From Saccoglossus kowalevskii (lineage: Eukaryota > Hemichordata > Enteropneusta > Harrimaniidae), in NCBI RefSeq assembly GCF_000003605.2, contig NW_003113394.1:1-64000 (forward strand): DNA of 64,000 nucleotides, read 5' to 3'. A program made the position numbers and the translations under genes. The notes beneath the pieces were generated by a model that was given only the letters and a program-made list of their open reading frames with translations, searched no databases and was not told where the DNA came from. Positions within the stretch are counted from its first letter, which is position 1; the number at the start of each line of letters is the position of its first letter. Positions 1-13,155 of this stretch are shown piece after piece.

Positions 1-114
1 CACATCATATTCATCTCTTAGCTATTGCATTCATCACATATCTCTTAGCTATTGCATTCATCTCATTTATTTGTTAGCTATTGCAATCATCACATTTATC
101 TGTTAGTTATTGCA

Positions 115-600
115 GTCATCACATTTATCTGTTAGCTATTGCAGTCATCACATATATCTGTTAGCTTTTGTCGTCATCTCATTTGTCTGTTAGCTATTAC
201 AGTCATCACATTTATCTGTTAGCTATTGCCGTCATCTCATTTATCTGTTAGCTATTGCAGTCATCACATTTATCTGTTAGCTATTGCAGTCATCACATTA
301 TCTGTTAGCTATTGCAGTCATCACATATATCTGTTAGCTATTGCAGTCATCACATTTATCTGTTAGCTATTGCAGTCATCACATTTATCTGTTAGCTATT
401 GCAGTCATCACATATATCTGTTAGCTATTGTCGTCATCTCATTTGTCTGTTAGCTATTACAGTCATCACATTTATCTGTTAGCTATTGCCGTCATCTCAT
501 TTATCTGTTAGCTATTGCAGTCATCACATTTATCTGTTAGCTATTGCAGTCATCACATTATCTGCTAGCTATTGCAGTCATCACATATATCTGTTAGCTA
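115..600 (+). repeat. 260-bp tandem higher-order unit, two copies
   Basis: A nine-monomer unit occurs twice in succession. GTCGTCATC lies at 171 and 431, and the shortened CACATTATCTG or CACATTATCTGC monomer lies at 299 and 559; both marker pairs are 260 bp apart (nine monomers minus one base). The two copies differ at a few positions, for example TTTTG versus TATTG before the first marker. Confidence 0.8.
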
Positions 601-639
601 TTGCAGTCATCACATTTATCTGTTAGCTATTGCAGTCAT

Positions 640-1523
640 CACATATATCTGTTATGCTATTGCAGTCATCACATTTATCTGTTAGCTATTGCAGTCATCA
701 CATTTATCTGTTAGCTATTGCAGTCATCACATTTATCTGTTAGCTATTGCAGTCATCTTATATATCTGTTAGCTATTGCAGTCATCACATTTATCTGTTA
801 GCTATTGCAGTCATCACATTTATCTGTTAGCTATTGCAGTCATCACATTTATCTTTTAAGATATTGCAATCATCACATTTATCTGTTAGTTATTGCAGTC
901 ATCACATTTATCTGTTAGCTATTGCAGTCATCACATTTATCTGTTAGCTATTGCAGTCATCACATTTATCTGTTAGCTATTGCAGTCATCACATTTATCT
1001 GTTAGCTATTGCAGTCATCACATTTATCTGTTAGCTATTGCACTCATCACATATATCTGTTAGCTATTGCAGTCATCCCATTTATGTGTTAGCTATTGCA
1101 GTCATCACATTTATCTGTTAGCTATTGCAGTCATCACATTTATCTGTTAGCTATTGCACTCATCACATATATCTGTTAGCTATTGCAGTCATCACATTTA
1201 TCTGTTAGCTATTGCAGTCATCACATTTATCTGTTAGCTATTGCAGTCATCACATTTATCTGTTAGCTATTGCAGTCATCTTATATATCTGTTAGCTATT
1301 GCAGTCATCACATTTATCTGTTAGCTATTGCAGTCATCACATTTATCTGTTAGCTATTGCAGTCATCACATTTATCTTTTAAGATATTGCAATCATCACA
1401 TTTATCTGTTAGTTATTGCAGTCATCACATTTATCTGTTAGCTATTGCAGTCATCACATTTATCTGTTAGCTATTGCAGTCATCACATTTATCTGTTAGT
1501 TATTGCAGTCATCACATTTATCT
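640..1523 (+). repeat. 523-bp tandem higher-order unit, two copies
   Basis: CATCTTATATATC lies at 753/1,276 and the 30-bp CTTTTAAG monomer at 853/1,376. Both pairs are 523 bp apart (seventeen 29-bp monomers plus one of 30 bp). The match is clear over about 640-1,000 and 1,163-1,523, with variant differences after that. The first copy has an extra base in a GTTATGCT monomer near 652. Confidence 0.8.
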
Positions 1524-3142
1524 GTTAGCTATTGCAGTCATCACATGTATCTGTTAGCTATTGCCGTCATCTCATTTATCTGTTAGCTATTGCAGTCATC
1601 ACATTTATCTGATTGTTATTGCAGTCATCACATTTATCTGTTAGCTATTGCTGTCATCACATTTATCTGTTAGCTATTGCAGTCATCACATTTATCTGTT
1701 AGCTATTGCAGTCATCACATTTATCTGTTAGCTATTGCAGTCATCCCATTTATCTGTTACTTATAGCAGTCATCGCATTTATCTGTTAGCTGTTGCCGTC
1801 ATCTCATTTATCTGTTAGCTATTACATTCATCACATTTATCTGTTAGCTATTGCCGTCATCTCATTTATCTGTTCGCTATTGCAGTCATCACATTTATCT
1901 GTTAGCTACTGCAGTCATCACATTTATCTATTAGTTATTGCAGTCATCACATTTATCTGTTAGCTATTGCAGTCATCACATTTATCTGTTAGCTATTGCA
2001 GTCATCACATATATCTGTTAGCTATTGCAGTCATCACGTTTATCTGTTAGCTATTGCAGTCATCACATTTATCTGTTAGCTATTGCAGTCATCACATTTA
2101 TCTGTTAGCTATTGCAGTCATCACATTTATCTGTTAGTTATTGCAGTCATCACATTTATCTTTTATCTATTGCAGTCATCACATTTATCTGTTAGCTATT
2201 GCAGTCATCACATGTATCTGTTAGCTATTGCAGTCATCACATTTATCTGTTAGCTATTGCATTCATCACATTTATCTGTTAGTTATTGCAGTCATCACAT
2301 TTATCTGTTAGCTATTGTAGTCATCATATTTATCTGTTAGCTATTGCAGACATCACATTCATCTGTTAGCTATTGCAATCATCACATTTATCTGTTAGTT
2401 ATTGCAGTCATCACATTTATCTGTTAGCTATTGCTGTCATCACATATATCTGTTAGATATTGCAGTCATCACATTTATCTGTAACCTATTGCAGTCATCA
2501 CATTTATATGTTAGTTATTGCAGTCATCACATTTATCTGTTAGCTATTGCAGTCATCACAAATATCTGTTAGCTTTTGCCGTCATCCCATTTATATGTTA
2601 GCTATTACAGTCATCACATTTATCTGTTAACTATTGCAGTCATCTCATTTATCTGTTAGCTATTGCAGTCATCACATTTATCTGTTAGCTATTGCAGTCA
2701 TCACATTTATCTGTTAGCTATTGCAGTCATCACATATATCTGTTAGCTAATGCAGTCATCACATATATCTGTTAGCTATTGCAGTCATCACATTTATCTA
2801 TTAGCTATTGCAGTCATCACATTTATCTGTTAGCTATTGCAGTCATCTTATATATCTGTTAGCTACTGCACTCATCACATTTATCTGTTAGCTATGCAGT
2901 CATCACATTTATCTGTTAGCTATTGCAGTCATCACATTTATCTGTTAGCTATTACAGTCATCACATTTATCTGTTAGCTATTGCAGTCATCACATTTATC
3001 TATTGGCTATTTCAGTCATCACATATATCTGTTAGGTATTTCCGTCATCTCATTTATCTGTTAGCTATTGCAGTCATCACATTTATCTGTTAGCTATTGC
3101 AGTCATCACATTTATTTGTTAGCTATTGCAGTCATCACATTT

Positions 3143-3800
3143 ATCTGTTATCTGTTAGCTGTTGCAGTCATCACATTTATCTGTTAGCTACTGCAGTCAT
3201 CACATATATCTGTTAGCTATTGCAGTCATCACATTTATCTGTTAGCTATTGCAGTCATCACATTTATCTGTTAGCTATTGCAGTCATCACATTTATCTGT
3301 TAGCTATTGCAGTCATCACATTTATCTGTTAGTTATTGCAGTCATCACATTTATCTGTCAGCTATTGCAGTCATCACATTAATCTGTTAGCTATTGCAGA
3401 CATCACATTTATCTGTTAGCTATTGTAGTCATCACATTTATCTATTGGCTATTTCAGTCATCACATTATCTGTTAGCTATTGCAGTCATCACATATATCT
3501 GTTAGCTATTTCAGTCATCACATTTATCTGTTAGCTATTGCCGTCATCTCATTTATCTGTTAGCTATTGCAGTCATCACATTTATCTGTTAGCTATTGCA
3601 GTCATCACATTTATCTGTTAGCTATTGCAGTCATCACATTTATCTGTTAGCTATTGCAGTCATCACATTTATCTGTTATCTGTTAGCTGTTGCAGTCATC
3701 ACATTTATCTGTTAGCTACTGCAGTCATCACATATATCTGTTAGCTATTGCAGTCATCACATTTATCTTTTCGCTACTGCAGTCATCACATATATCTGTT
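3143..3800 (+). repeat. 36-bp long-monomer cassettes, pair 1
   Basis: The motif ATCTGTTATCTGTTAGC starts at 3,143 and 3,671. It is a monomer enlarged to 36 bp by duplication of a 7-base ATCTGTT unit. After each comes TTAGCTGTTGCAG, then TTAGCTACTGCAG with ATATATC; the second copy continues into CTTTTCGCTACTGCAG. The 528-bp spacing equals one 36-bp monomer plus 17 of 29 bp, minus one base from a shortened monomer near 3,466. Confidence 0.88.
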
Positions 3801-4119
3801 AGCTATTGCAGTCATCACATTTATCTGTTAGCTATTGCAGTCATCACATTTATCTGTTAGCTATTGCAGTCATCACATTTATCTGTTAGCTATTGCAGTC
3901 ATCACATTTATCTGTTAGTTATTGCAGTCATCACATTTATCTGTTAGCTATTGCAGTCATCACATGTACCTGTTAGCTATTGCAGTCATCACATTTATCT
4001 GTTAGTTATTGCAGTCATCACATTTATCTGTTAGCTATTACAGTCATCACATTTATCTGTTGGCTATTTCAGTCATCACATATATCTGTTAGGTATTGCC
4101 GTCATCTCATTTATCTGTT

Positions 4120-4560
4120 AGCTATTGCAGTCATCACATTTATATGTTAGTTATTGCAGTCATCACATTTATCTGTTAGCTATTGCAGTCATCACAAATA
4201 TCTGTTAGCTTTTGCCGTCATGTCATTTATCTGTTAGCTATTACAGTCATCACATTTATCTGTTAACTATTGCAGTCATCCCATTTATGTGTTAGCTATT
4301 GCAGTCATCACATTTATCTGTTAGCTATTGCAGTCATCACATTTATCTGTTAGCTATTGCACTCATCACATATATCTGTTAGCTATTGCAGTCATCACAT
4401 TTATCTGTTAGCTATTGCAGTCATCACATTTATCTGTTAGCTATTGCAGTCATCACATTTATCTGTTAGCTATTGCAGTCATCTTATATATCTGTTAGCT
4501 ATTGCAGTCATCACATTTATCTGTTAGCTATTGCAGTCATCACATTTATCTGTTAGCTAT
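4120..4560 (+). repeat. Segment duplicated at 39,095-39,535
   Basis: The rare TTTTGCCGTCATGTC monomer (4,215), CATCCCATTTATGTG (4,277) and CATCTTATATATC (4,479) recur in the same order at 39,190, 39,252 and 39,454, a constant offset of 34,975. The second and third markers also recur at 1,074 and 1,276. A related copy at about 31,960-32,300 has CATCTC in place of CATGTC. Confidence 0.82.
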
Positions 4561-5880
4561 TGCAGTCATCACATTTATCTGTTAGCTATTGCAGTCATCA
4601 CATTTATCTGTTAGCTATTGCAGTCATCACATTTATCTGTAAGCTGTTGCAGTCATCACATTTATCTGTTAGCTACTACAGTCATCACATATATCTGTTA
4701 GCTATTGCAGTCATCACATTTATCTGTTCGCTAATGCAGTCATCACATATATCTGTTAGCTATTGCAGTCATCGCATTTATCTGTTAGCTATTGCAGTCA
4801 TCACATTTATCTGTTAGCTATTGCATTCATCTCATTTATTTGTTAGCTATTGCAATCATCACATTTATCTGTTAGTTATTGCAGTCATCACATTTATCTG
4901 TTAGCTATTGTAGTCATCACATATATCTGTTAGCTTTTGTCGTCATCTCATTTGTCTGTTAGCTATTGCAGTCATCACATTTATCTGTTAGCTATTGCAG
5001 TCATCACATTTATCTTTTAAGATATTGCAATCATCACATTTTATCTGTTAGATTATTGGCAGTCATCACATTTATCTCTTAGCTATGCAGTCATCACATT
5101 TATCTGTTAGCTATTGCAGTCATCACATTTATCTGTTAGTTATTGCAGTCATCACATTTATCTGTTAGCTATTGCAGTCATCACATGTATCTGTTAGCTA
5201 TTGCCGTCATCTCATTTATCTGTTAGCTATTGCAGTCATCACATTTATCTGTTAGCTATTGCAGTCATCACATTTATCTGATTGTTATTGCAGTCATCAC
5301 ATTTATCTGTTAGCTATTGCTGTCATCACATTTATCTGTTAGCTATTGCAGTCATCACATTTATCTGTTAGCTATTGCAGTCATCACATTTATCTGTTAG
5401 CTATTGCAGTCATCCCATTTATCTGTTACTTATAGCAGTCATCGCATTTATCTGTTAGCTGTTGCAGTCATCACATTCATCTGTTAGCTACTGCAGTCAT
5501 CACATATATCTGTTAGCTATTGCTGTCATCACATTTATCTGTTCGCTACTGCAGTCATCACATATATCTGTTAGCTATTGCAGTCATCACATTTATCTGT
5601 TAGCTATTGCAGTCATCACATTTATCTGTTAGCTATTGCAGTCATCACATTTATCTGTTAGCTATTGAAGTCATCACATTTATCTGTTAGTTATTGCAGT
5701 CATCACATTTATCTGTTAGCTATTGCAGTCATCACATTTATCTATTAGCTATTGCAGACATCACATTTATCTGTTAGCTATTGCAGTCATCACATTTATC
5801 TGTTAGCTATTGTAGTCATCACATTTATCTGTTAGCTATTGCAGTCATCACAGTTATCTGTTAGTTATTGCAGTCATCAC

Positions 5881-6110
5881 ATTTATCTATTAGCTATTGC
5901 AGTCATTACATTTATCTGTTAGCTAATACAGTCATCATATTCATCTATTAGCTATTGCAGTCATCACATATCTCTTAGCTATTGCATTCATCTCATTTAT
6001 TTGTTAGCTATTGCAGTCATCACATTCATCTCTTAGCTATTGCAGTCATCACATATCTCTTAGCTATTGCATTCATCTCATTTATTTGTTAGCTATTGCA
6101 ATCATCACAT
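5881..6110 (+). repeat. ATTCATC/CATATCTCTT block, copy 1
   Basis: A fixed series of variant monomers: CTATTAGCTATTGC, GTCATTACATTT, TTAGCTAATACAG with CATATTCATC, CATATCTCTT (27 bp), GCATTCATCTC with TTTATTTG, then a second round of the last three. It is followed by GCAATCATC. This series is the most recognisable type I block and recurs at least 12 more times. The first 90 bases of the window hold the tail of another copy. Confidence 0.85.
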
Positions 6111-7019
6111 TTATCTGTTAGTTATTGCAGTCATCACATTTATCTGTTAGCTATTGCAGTCGTCACATATATCTGCTAGCTTTTGTCGTCATCTCATTTG
6201 TCTGTTAGCTATTACAGTCATCACATTTATCTGTTAGCTATTGCCGTCATCTCATTTATCTGTTAGCTATTGCAGTCATCGCATTTATCTGTTAGCTATT
6301 GCAGTCATCACATTTATCTGTTAGCTATTGCAGTCATCACATTTATCTGTTAGTTATTGCAGTAATCACATTTATCTGTTAGCTACTGCAGTCATCACAT
6401 TTATCTGTTAGCTATTGCAGTCATCACATTTATCTTTTAAGATATTGCAATCATCACATTTATCTGTTAGTTATTGCAGTCATCACATTTATCTGTTAGC
6501 TATTGCAGTCATCACATTTATCTGTTAGCTATTGCAGTCATCACATTTATCTGTTAGTTATTGCAGTCATCACATTTATCTGTTAGCTATTGTAGTCATC
6601 ACATGTATCTGTTAGCTATTGCCGTCATCTCATTTATCTGTTAGCTATTGCAGTCATCACATTTATCTGTTAGCTATTGCAGTCATCACATTTATCTGTT
6701 CGTTATTGCAGTCATCACATTTATCTGTTAGCTATTGCAGTCATCACATTTATCTGTTAACTATTGCAGTCATCACATTTATCTGTTAGCTATTGCAGTC
6801 ATCACATTTATCTGTTAGCTATTGCAGTCATCACATTTATCTGTTAGCTATTGCAGTCATCACATTTATCTGTTCGCTACTGCAGTCATCACATATATCT
6901 GTTAGCTATTGCAGTCATCACATTGATCTGTTAGCTATTGCAGTCATCAATAGTCTGTTAGCTATTGCAGTCATCACATTTATCTGTTAGCTATTGCAGT
7001 CATCATATTTATCTGTTAG

Positions 7020-7822
7020 CTATTGCAGTCATCACATATCTGTTAGCTATTGCAGTCATTTCATTTATCTGTTAGCTATTGCAGTGATCACATTTATCTG
7101 TTAGCTATTTCAGTGATCACATTTATCTGTTAGCTAATGCAGTCATCACATTTATCTGTTAGCTATTGCTGTCATCACATTTATCTGTTAGCTATTGTAG
7201 TCATCACATTTATCTGTTAGCTATTGCAGTCATCACATTTAACTGTTAGCTATTGCAGTCATCACATATATATGTTAGTTATTGCAGCCATCACATTTAT
7301 CTGTTAGCTATTGCAGTCATCACATTTATCTGTTAGTTATTGCAGTCATCTCATTTATCTGTTAGCTATTGCAGTCATCACATTTATCTGTTAGCTATTG
7401 CAGTCATCACATTTATCTGTTAGCTATTGCAGTCATCTCATTTATCTGTTAGCTATTGCAGTCATCACATATATCTGTTAGCTATTGCAGTCATCAAATA
7501 TATCTGTTAGCTATTGCAGTCATAACATTTATCTGTTAGCAATTACAGCCATCACATATATCTGTTAGCTATTGCAGTCATCACATGTATCTGTTAGTTA
7601 TTGCAGCCATCACATTTATCTGTTAGCTATTGCAGTCATCACATTTATCTGTTAGCTATTGCAGTCATCACATTTATATGCTAGCTATTGCAGTCATCAC
7701 ATTTATCTGTTAGCTATTGCAGTCATCACATATATATGTTAGTTATTGCAGCCATCATATTTATCTGTTAGCTATTGCAGTCATCGCATTTATCTGTTAG
7801 CTATTGCAGTCATCACATTTAT
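7020..7822 (+). repeat. 803-bp block, duplicated at 8,667-9,469
   Basis: Markers GTCATTTCATTT (7,054/8,701), CATTTATATG or CATTTATATT (7,671/9,318) and GCCATCATATTT (7,751/9,398) keep an exact offset of 1,647 bp. The copies part at about 7,823/9,470, where this copy continues into CTTTTCGC and the other into consensus monomers. The few mismatches seen indicate a recent duplication. Confidence 0.85.
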
Positions 7823-8145
7823 CTTTTCGCTACTGCAGTCATCACATATATCTGTTAGCTATTGCAGTCATCACATTTATCTGTTCGCTACTGCAGTCAT
7901 CACATATATCTGTTAGCTATTGCAGTCATCACATTAATCTGTTAGCTATTGCAGTCATCACATTTATCTGTTAGCTATTGCAGTCATCACATATCTCTTA
8001 GCTATTGCAGTCATCACATTTATCTTTTAGCTATTGCAGTCATCACATTTATCTGTTAGTTATTGCAGTCATCACATTTATCTGTTAGCCATTGCAGTCA
8101 TCACATTTATCTGTTAGCTATTGCAGTCATCACATTTATCTGTTA
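7790..8145 (+). repeat. Segment duplicated at 55,685-56,040
   Basis: CTTTTCGC (7,823/55,718), the 27-bp CATATCTCTT monomer, CTTTTAGC and TTAGCCATTG (8,085/55,980) keep a constant offset of 47,895, the longest-range copy seen in this window. Confidence 0.82.
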
Positions 8146-8325
8146 GCTATTGTAGTCATCACATTTATCTGTTAGCTATTGCAGTCATCACATTTATCTG
8201 TTAGCTATTGCAGTCATCACATATATATGTTAGTTATTGCAGCCATCACATTTATCTGTTAGTTATTGCAGTCATCACATTTATCTGTTAGCTGTTGCAG
8301 TGATCACCTATATCTGTTAGCTATT

Positions 8326-8757
8326 GCAGTGATCACATTTATCTGTTAGCTATTGCAGTCATCACATATCTCTTAGCTTTTGCAGTCATCTCATTTATCT
8401 GTTAGATATTGCAGTGATCACATATATCTGTTAGCTATTGCAGTGATCACATTTATCTGTTAGCTATTACAGTCATCACATTTATCTGTTAGCTATCGCA
8501 GTCATCACATTTATCTGTTAGGTATTCCAGCCATCACATGTATCTGTTAGCTATTGCAGTCATCACATTTATCTGTTAGTTATTGCAGTCATCTCATTTA
8601 TCTGTTAGCTATTGCAGTTATCACATTTATCTGTTAGCTATTGCAGTCATCACATTTATCTGTTAGCTATTGCAGTCATCACATATCTGTTAGCTATTGC
8701 AGTCATTTCATTTATCTGTTAGCTATTGCAGTGATCACATTTATCTGTTAGCTATTT
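8326..8757 (+). repeat. GTGATCAC-rich block with copies at 9,940 and 10,632
   Basis: The order CATATCTCTT, TTAGATATTGCAGTGATC, TTAGCTATCGCAG, TTAGGTATTCCAGCC recurs with TTAGATATT at 8,403, 10,017 and 10,709 (offsets 1,614 and 2,306). The rare TTCCAGCC and TATCGCAG variants shared by all three exclude chance similarity. Confidence 0.84.
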
Positions 8758-9631
8758 CAGTGATCACATTTATCTGTTAGCTAATGCAGTCATCACATTT
8801 ATCTGTTAGCTATTGCTGTCATCACATTTATCTGTTAGCTATTGTAGTCATCACATTTATCTGTTAGCTATTGCAGTCATCACATTTAACTGTTAGCTAT
8901 TGCAGTCATCACATATATATGTTAGTTATTGCAGCCATCACATTTATCTGTTAGCTATTGCAGTCATCACATTTATCTGTTAGTTATTGCAGTCATCTCA
9001 TTTATCTGTTAGCTATTGCAGTCATCACATTTATCTGTTAGCTATTGCAGTCATCACATTTATCTGTTAGCTATTGCAGTCATCTCATTTATATGTTAGC
9101 TATTGCAGTCATCACATATATCTGTTAGCTATTGCAGTCATCAAATATATCTGTTAGCTATTGCAGTCATAACATTTATCTGTTAGCAATTACAGCCATC
9201 ACATATATCTGTTAGCTATTGCAGTCATCACATGTATCTGTTAGTTATTGCAGCCATCACATTTATCTGTTAGCTATTGCAGTCATCACATTTATCTGTT
9301 AGCTATTGCAGTCATCACATTTATATTCTAGCTATTGCAGTCATCACATTTATCTGTTAGCTATTGCAGTCATCACATATATATGTTAGTTATTGCAGCC
9401 ATCATATTTATCTGTTAGCTATTGCAGTCATCGCATTTATCTGTTAGCTATTGCAGTCATCACATTTATCTGTTAGCTATTGCAGTCATCACGTATCTCT
9501 TAGCTATTGCAGTCATCTCATTTATCTGTTAGCTGTTGCAGTGATCACCTATATCTGTTAGCTATTGCAGTGATCACATTTATCTGTTAGCTATTGCAGT
9601 CATCACATTTATCTGTTAGCTATTTCAGTCA

Positions 9632-9930
9632 TCACGTACTTCTGTTAGGTAATGCAGCCATAACATTTATCTGTTAGCTTTTGCAGCCATCACATTTATC
9701 TGTTGGTTATTGCAGTCATCTCATTTATCTATTAGCTATTGCAGTCATTACATTTATCTGTTAGCTAATAGAGTCATCACATTCATCTGTTAGCTATTGC
9801 AGTCATCACATATCTCTTAGCTATTGCATTCATCTCATTTATTTGTTAGCTATTGCAGTCATCACATTCATCTCTTAGCTATTGCAGTCATCACATATCT
9901 CTTAGCTATTGCATTCATCTCATTTATTTG
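9632..9930 (+). repeat. ATTCATC/CATATCTCTT block, copy 2, inside a type II domain
   Basis: The block begins with ACGTACTTCTGTTAGGTAAT, then GCAGCCATAAC, TTGGTTATTG, CTATTAGC, GTCATTAC, TTAGCTAATAGAGTC, ATTCATC and two rounds of CATATCTCTT with TTTATTTG. It lies within type II sequence. The AATAGAG and CATAAC changes are shared with the copy at 18,041, so that copy or its relative is the likely source. Confidence 0.82.
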
Positions 9931-10979
9931 TTAGCTATTGCAGTGATCACATTTATCTGTTAGCTATTGCAGTCATCACATATCTCTTAGCTATTGCAGT
10001 CATCTCATTTATCTGTTAGATATTGCAGTGATCACATATATCTGTTAGCTATTGCAGTGATCACATTTATCTGTTAGCTATTACAGTCATCACATTTATC
10101 TGTTAGCTATCGCAGTCATCACATTTATCTGTTAGGTATTCCAGCCATCACATGTATCTGTTAGCTATTGCAGTCATCACATTTATCTGTTAGTTATTGC
10201 AGTCATCTCATTTATCTGTTAGCTATTGCAGTTATCACATTTATCTGTTAGCTATTGCAGTCATCACATTTATCTGTTAGCTATTGCAGTCATCACATAT
10301 CTGTTAGCTATTGCAGTCATTTCATTTATCTGTTAGCTATTGCAGTGATCACATTTATCTGTTAGCTATTGCAGTCATCACATTTATCTGTTAGCTATAG
10401 CAGTCATCACATTTATCTGTTAGCTGTTGCAGTCATCACATTTATCTGTTAGCTACTGCAGTCATCACATATATCTGTTAGCTATTGCAGTCATCACATT
10501 TATCTGTTCGCTACTGCAGTCATCACATATATCTGTTAGCTATTGCAGTCATCACATTTATCTGTTAGCTATTGCAGTCATCACATTTATCTGTTAGCTG
10601 TTGCAGTGATCACCTATATCTGTTAGCTATTGCAGTGATCACATTTATCTGTTAGCTATTGCAGTCATCACATATCTCTTAGCTATTGCAGTCATCTCAT
10701 TTATCTGTTAGATATTGCAGTGATCACATATATCTGTTAGCTATTGCAGTGATCACATTTATTTGTTAGCTATTACAGTCATCACATTTATCTGTTAGCT
10801 ATCGCAGTCATCACATTTATCTGTTAGGTATTCCAGCCATCACATGTATCTGTTAGCTATTGCAGTCATCACATTTATCTGTTAGTTATTGCAGTCATCT
10901 CATTTATCTGTTAGCTATTGCAGTCATCACATTTATCTGTTAGCTATTGCAGTCATCACATATCTGTTAGCTATTGCAG

Positions 10980-12060
10980 TCATCTCATTTATCTGTTAGC
11001 TATTGCAGTGATCACATTTATCTGTTAGCTATTTCAGTGATCACATTTATCTGTTAGCTATTGCAGTGATCACATTTATCTGTTAGCTATTGCTGTCATC
11101 ACATTTATCTGTTAGCTATTGTAGTCATCACATTTATCTGTTAGCTATTGCAGTCATCACATTTAACTGTTAGCTATTGCAGTCATCACATATATATGTT
11201 AGTTATTGCAGCCATCACATTTATCTGTTAGCTATTGCAGTCATCACATTTATCTGTTAGTTATTGCAGTCATCTCATTTATCTGTTAGCTATTGCAGTC
11301 ATCACATTTATCTGTTAGCTATTGCAGTCATCACATTTATCTGTTAGCTATTGCAGTCATCTCATTTATCTGTTAGCTATTGCAGTGATCACATTTATCT
11401 GTTAGCTATTTCAGTGATCACATTTATCTGTTAGCTATTGCAGTGATCACATTTATCTGTTAGCTATTGCTGTCATCACATTTATCTGTTAGCTATTGTA
11501 GTCATCACATTTATCTGTTAGCTATTGCAGTCATCACATTTAACTGTTAGCTATTGCAGTCATCACATATATATGTTAGTTATTGCAGCCATCACATTTA
11601 TCTGTTAGCTATTGCAGTCATCACATTTATCTGTTAGTTATTGCAGTCATCTCATTTATCTGTTAGCTATTGCAGTCATCACATTTATCTGTTAGCTATT
11701 GCAGTCATCACATTTATCTGTTAGCTATTGCAGTCATCTCATTTATCTGTTAGCTATTGCAGTGATCACATTTATCTGTTAGCTATTGCAGTGATCACAT
11801 TTATCTGTTAGCTGTTGCAGTCATCACATTTATCTGTTAGCTATTGCTGTCATCACATTTATCTGTTAGGTATTGTAGTCATCACATTTATCTGTTAGCT
11901 ATTGCAGTCATCACATTTATCTGTTAGCTATTGCAGTCATCACATATATATGTTAGTTATTGCAGCCATCACATATATCTGTTAGTTATTGCAGCCATCA
12001 CATTTATCTGTTAGCTATTGCAGTCATCACATTTATCTGTTAGCTATTGCAGTCATCACA
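10980..12060 (+). repeat. 377-bp higher-order unit, three tandem copies
   Basis: TCATCTC starts at 10,980, 11,357 and 11,734, each 377 bp apart (13 monomers). Copies one and two share TTTCAGTGATC, TGCTGTCATC, TTGTAGTC, TTTAACTG and CATATATATG in order. The third has CATTTATC in place of TTTAACTG and an extra GCAGCCATC monomer. The third copy was also copied to 56,197-56,522. Confidence 0.88.
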
Positions 12061-12984
12061 TATCTCTTAGCTATTGCAGTCATCTCATTTATCTTTTAGC
12101 TATTGCAGTGATCACATTTTATCTGTTAGCTATTGCAGTGATCACATTTATCTGTTAGCTATTGCAGTCATCACATTTATCTGTTAGCTATTGCAGTCAT
12201 CACATTTATCTGTTAGCTATTGCTGTCATCACATTTATCTGTTAGGTATTGCAGTCATCACATTTATCTGTTAGCTATTGCAGTCATCACATATATATGT
12301 TAGTTATTGCAGCCATCACATTTATCTGTTAGCTATTGCAGTCATCACATTTATCTGTTAGTTATTGCAGTCATCACATTTATCTGTTAGTTATTGCAGT
12401 CATCACACTTATCTGTTAGTTATTACAGCCATCACATTTATCTGTTAGCTATTGCAGTCATAACATTTATCTGTTAGCTATTGCAGTCAACACATTTATC
12501 TGTTAGCTATTGCAGTCATCACATTTATCTGTTAGCTATTGCAGTCATCACATTTATCTGTTAGGTATTGCAGCCATCACATTTATCTGATAGCAACTGC
12601 CGGCATCACATATATATGTGACTTATTGCAGTCATCACATTTATCTGTTATCTATTGCAGACATCACATTTATCTGTTAGCTATTGCAGTCATCACATTT
12701 ATCTGTTAGCTATTGCAGTCATCACATTTATCTGTTAGCTATTGCAGTCATCACATTTATCTGTTAGCTATTGCAGTCATCACATTTATCTGTTAGTTAT
12801 TGCAGTCATCACATTTATCTGTTAGTTATTGCAGTCATCACATTTATCTATTAGCTATTGCAGACATCACATTTATCTGTTAGCTATTGCAGTCATCACA
12901 TTTATCTGTGAGCTATTGTAGTCATCACATTTATCTGTTAGCTATTGCAGTCATCACAGTTATCTGTTAGTTATTGCAGTCATC

Positions 12985-13155
12985 ACATTTATCTATTAGC
13001 TATTGCAGTCATTACATTTATCTGTTAGCTAATACAGTCATCATATTCATCTGTTAGCTATTGCAGTCATCACATATCTCTTAGCTATTGCATTCATCTC
13101 ATTTATTTGTTAGCTATTGCAGTCATCACATTCATCTGTTAGCTATTGCAATCAT
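12985..13155 (+). repeat. ATTCATC/CATATCTCTT block, copy 3 (short form)
   Basis: CTATTAGC, GTCATTAC, AATACAGTCATCATATTC, CATATCTCTT and TTTATTTG appear once, followed by ATTCATCTG and GCAATCATC. The second round found in most copies is missing. It marks the return to type I sequence. Confidence 0.8.

Larger units (their letters stand above)
1..6990 (+). repeat. Type I array domain 1
   Basis: This domain has the type I marker set: GTCGTCATC monomers near 171, 431, 4,940 and 6,186; 30-bp CTTTTAAG monomers at 853, 1,376, 5,014 and 6,434; 36-bp long monomers at 3,143 and 3,671; and an ATTCATC/CATATCTCTT block at 5,881-6,110. The first 90 bases are the tail of another such block, so the domain extends left of the window. 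GTGATCAC monomers, common in the next domain, were not seen. It ends near an irregular monomer at 6,945-6,957. No gene or other element is present. Confidence 0.7.
7000..12840 (+). repeat. Type II array domain 2
   Basis: The variant spectrum changes here to GCAGCCATC, CATATATATG, TTTAACTG and especially GTGATCAC monomers (first near 7,085, then repeatedly to 12,142). One type I block (9,632-9,930) is embedded, and two CTTTTCGC-type monomers lie at 7,823-7,900. The domain is largely built of recent higher-order copies: an 803-bp duplication at 1,647-bp spacing, blocks at 1,614 and 2,306 bp spacing, and three tandem 377-bp units. Very divergent monomers occur at 12,580-12,630, including CTGCCGGCATC and TATGTGACTTATTG. 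The right edge, where GTGATCAC monomers stop and type I variants resume, is approximate. Confidence 0.65.

Noticed and set aside
4560-4817. Open frame of 85 codons, and similar ones at 6,793-6,990, 34,937-35,131, 37,855-38,109, 52,223-52,450 and 60,825-61,022
   Set aside because: These are repeat translations with a 29-residue period. At least 4,560 and 6,793 begin at TTG, not ATG. They exist only because variant monomers (TTCGCT, TAAGCT, TTGGCT and length changes) remove the TAG that consensus supplies every 87 bases. No ribosome-binding site, codon bias or unique sequence is present.
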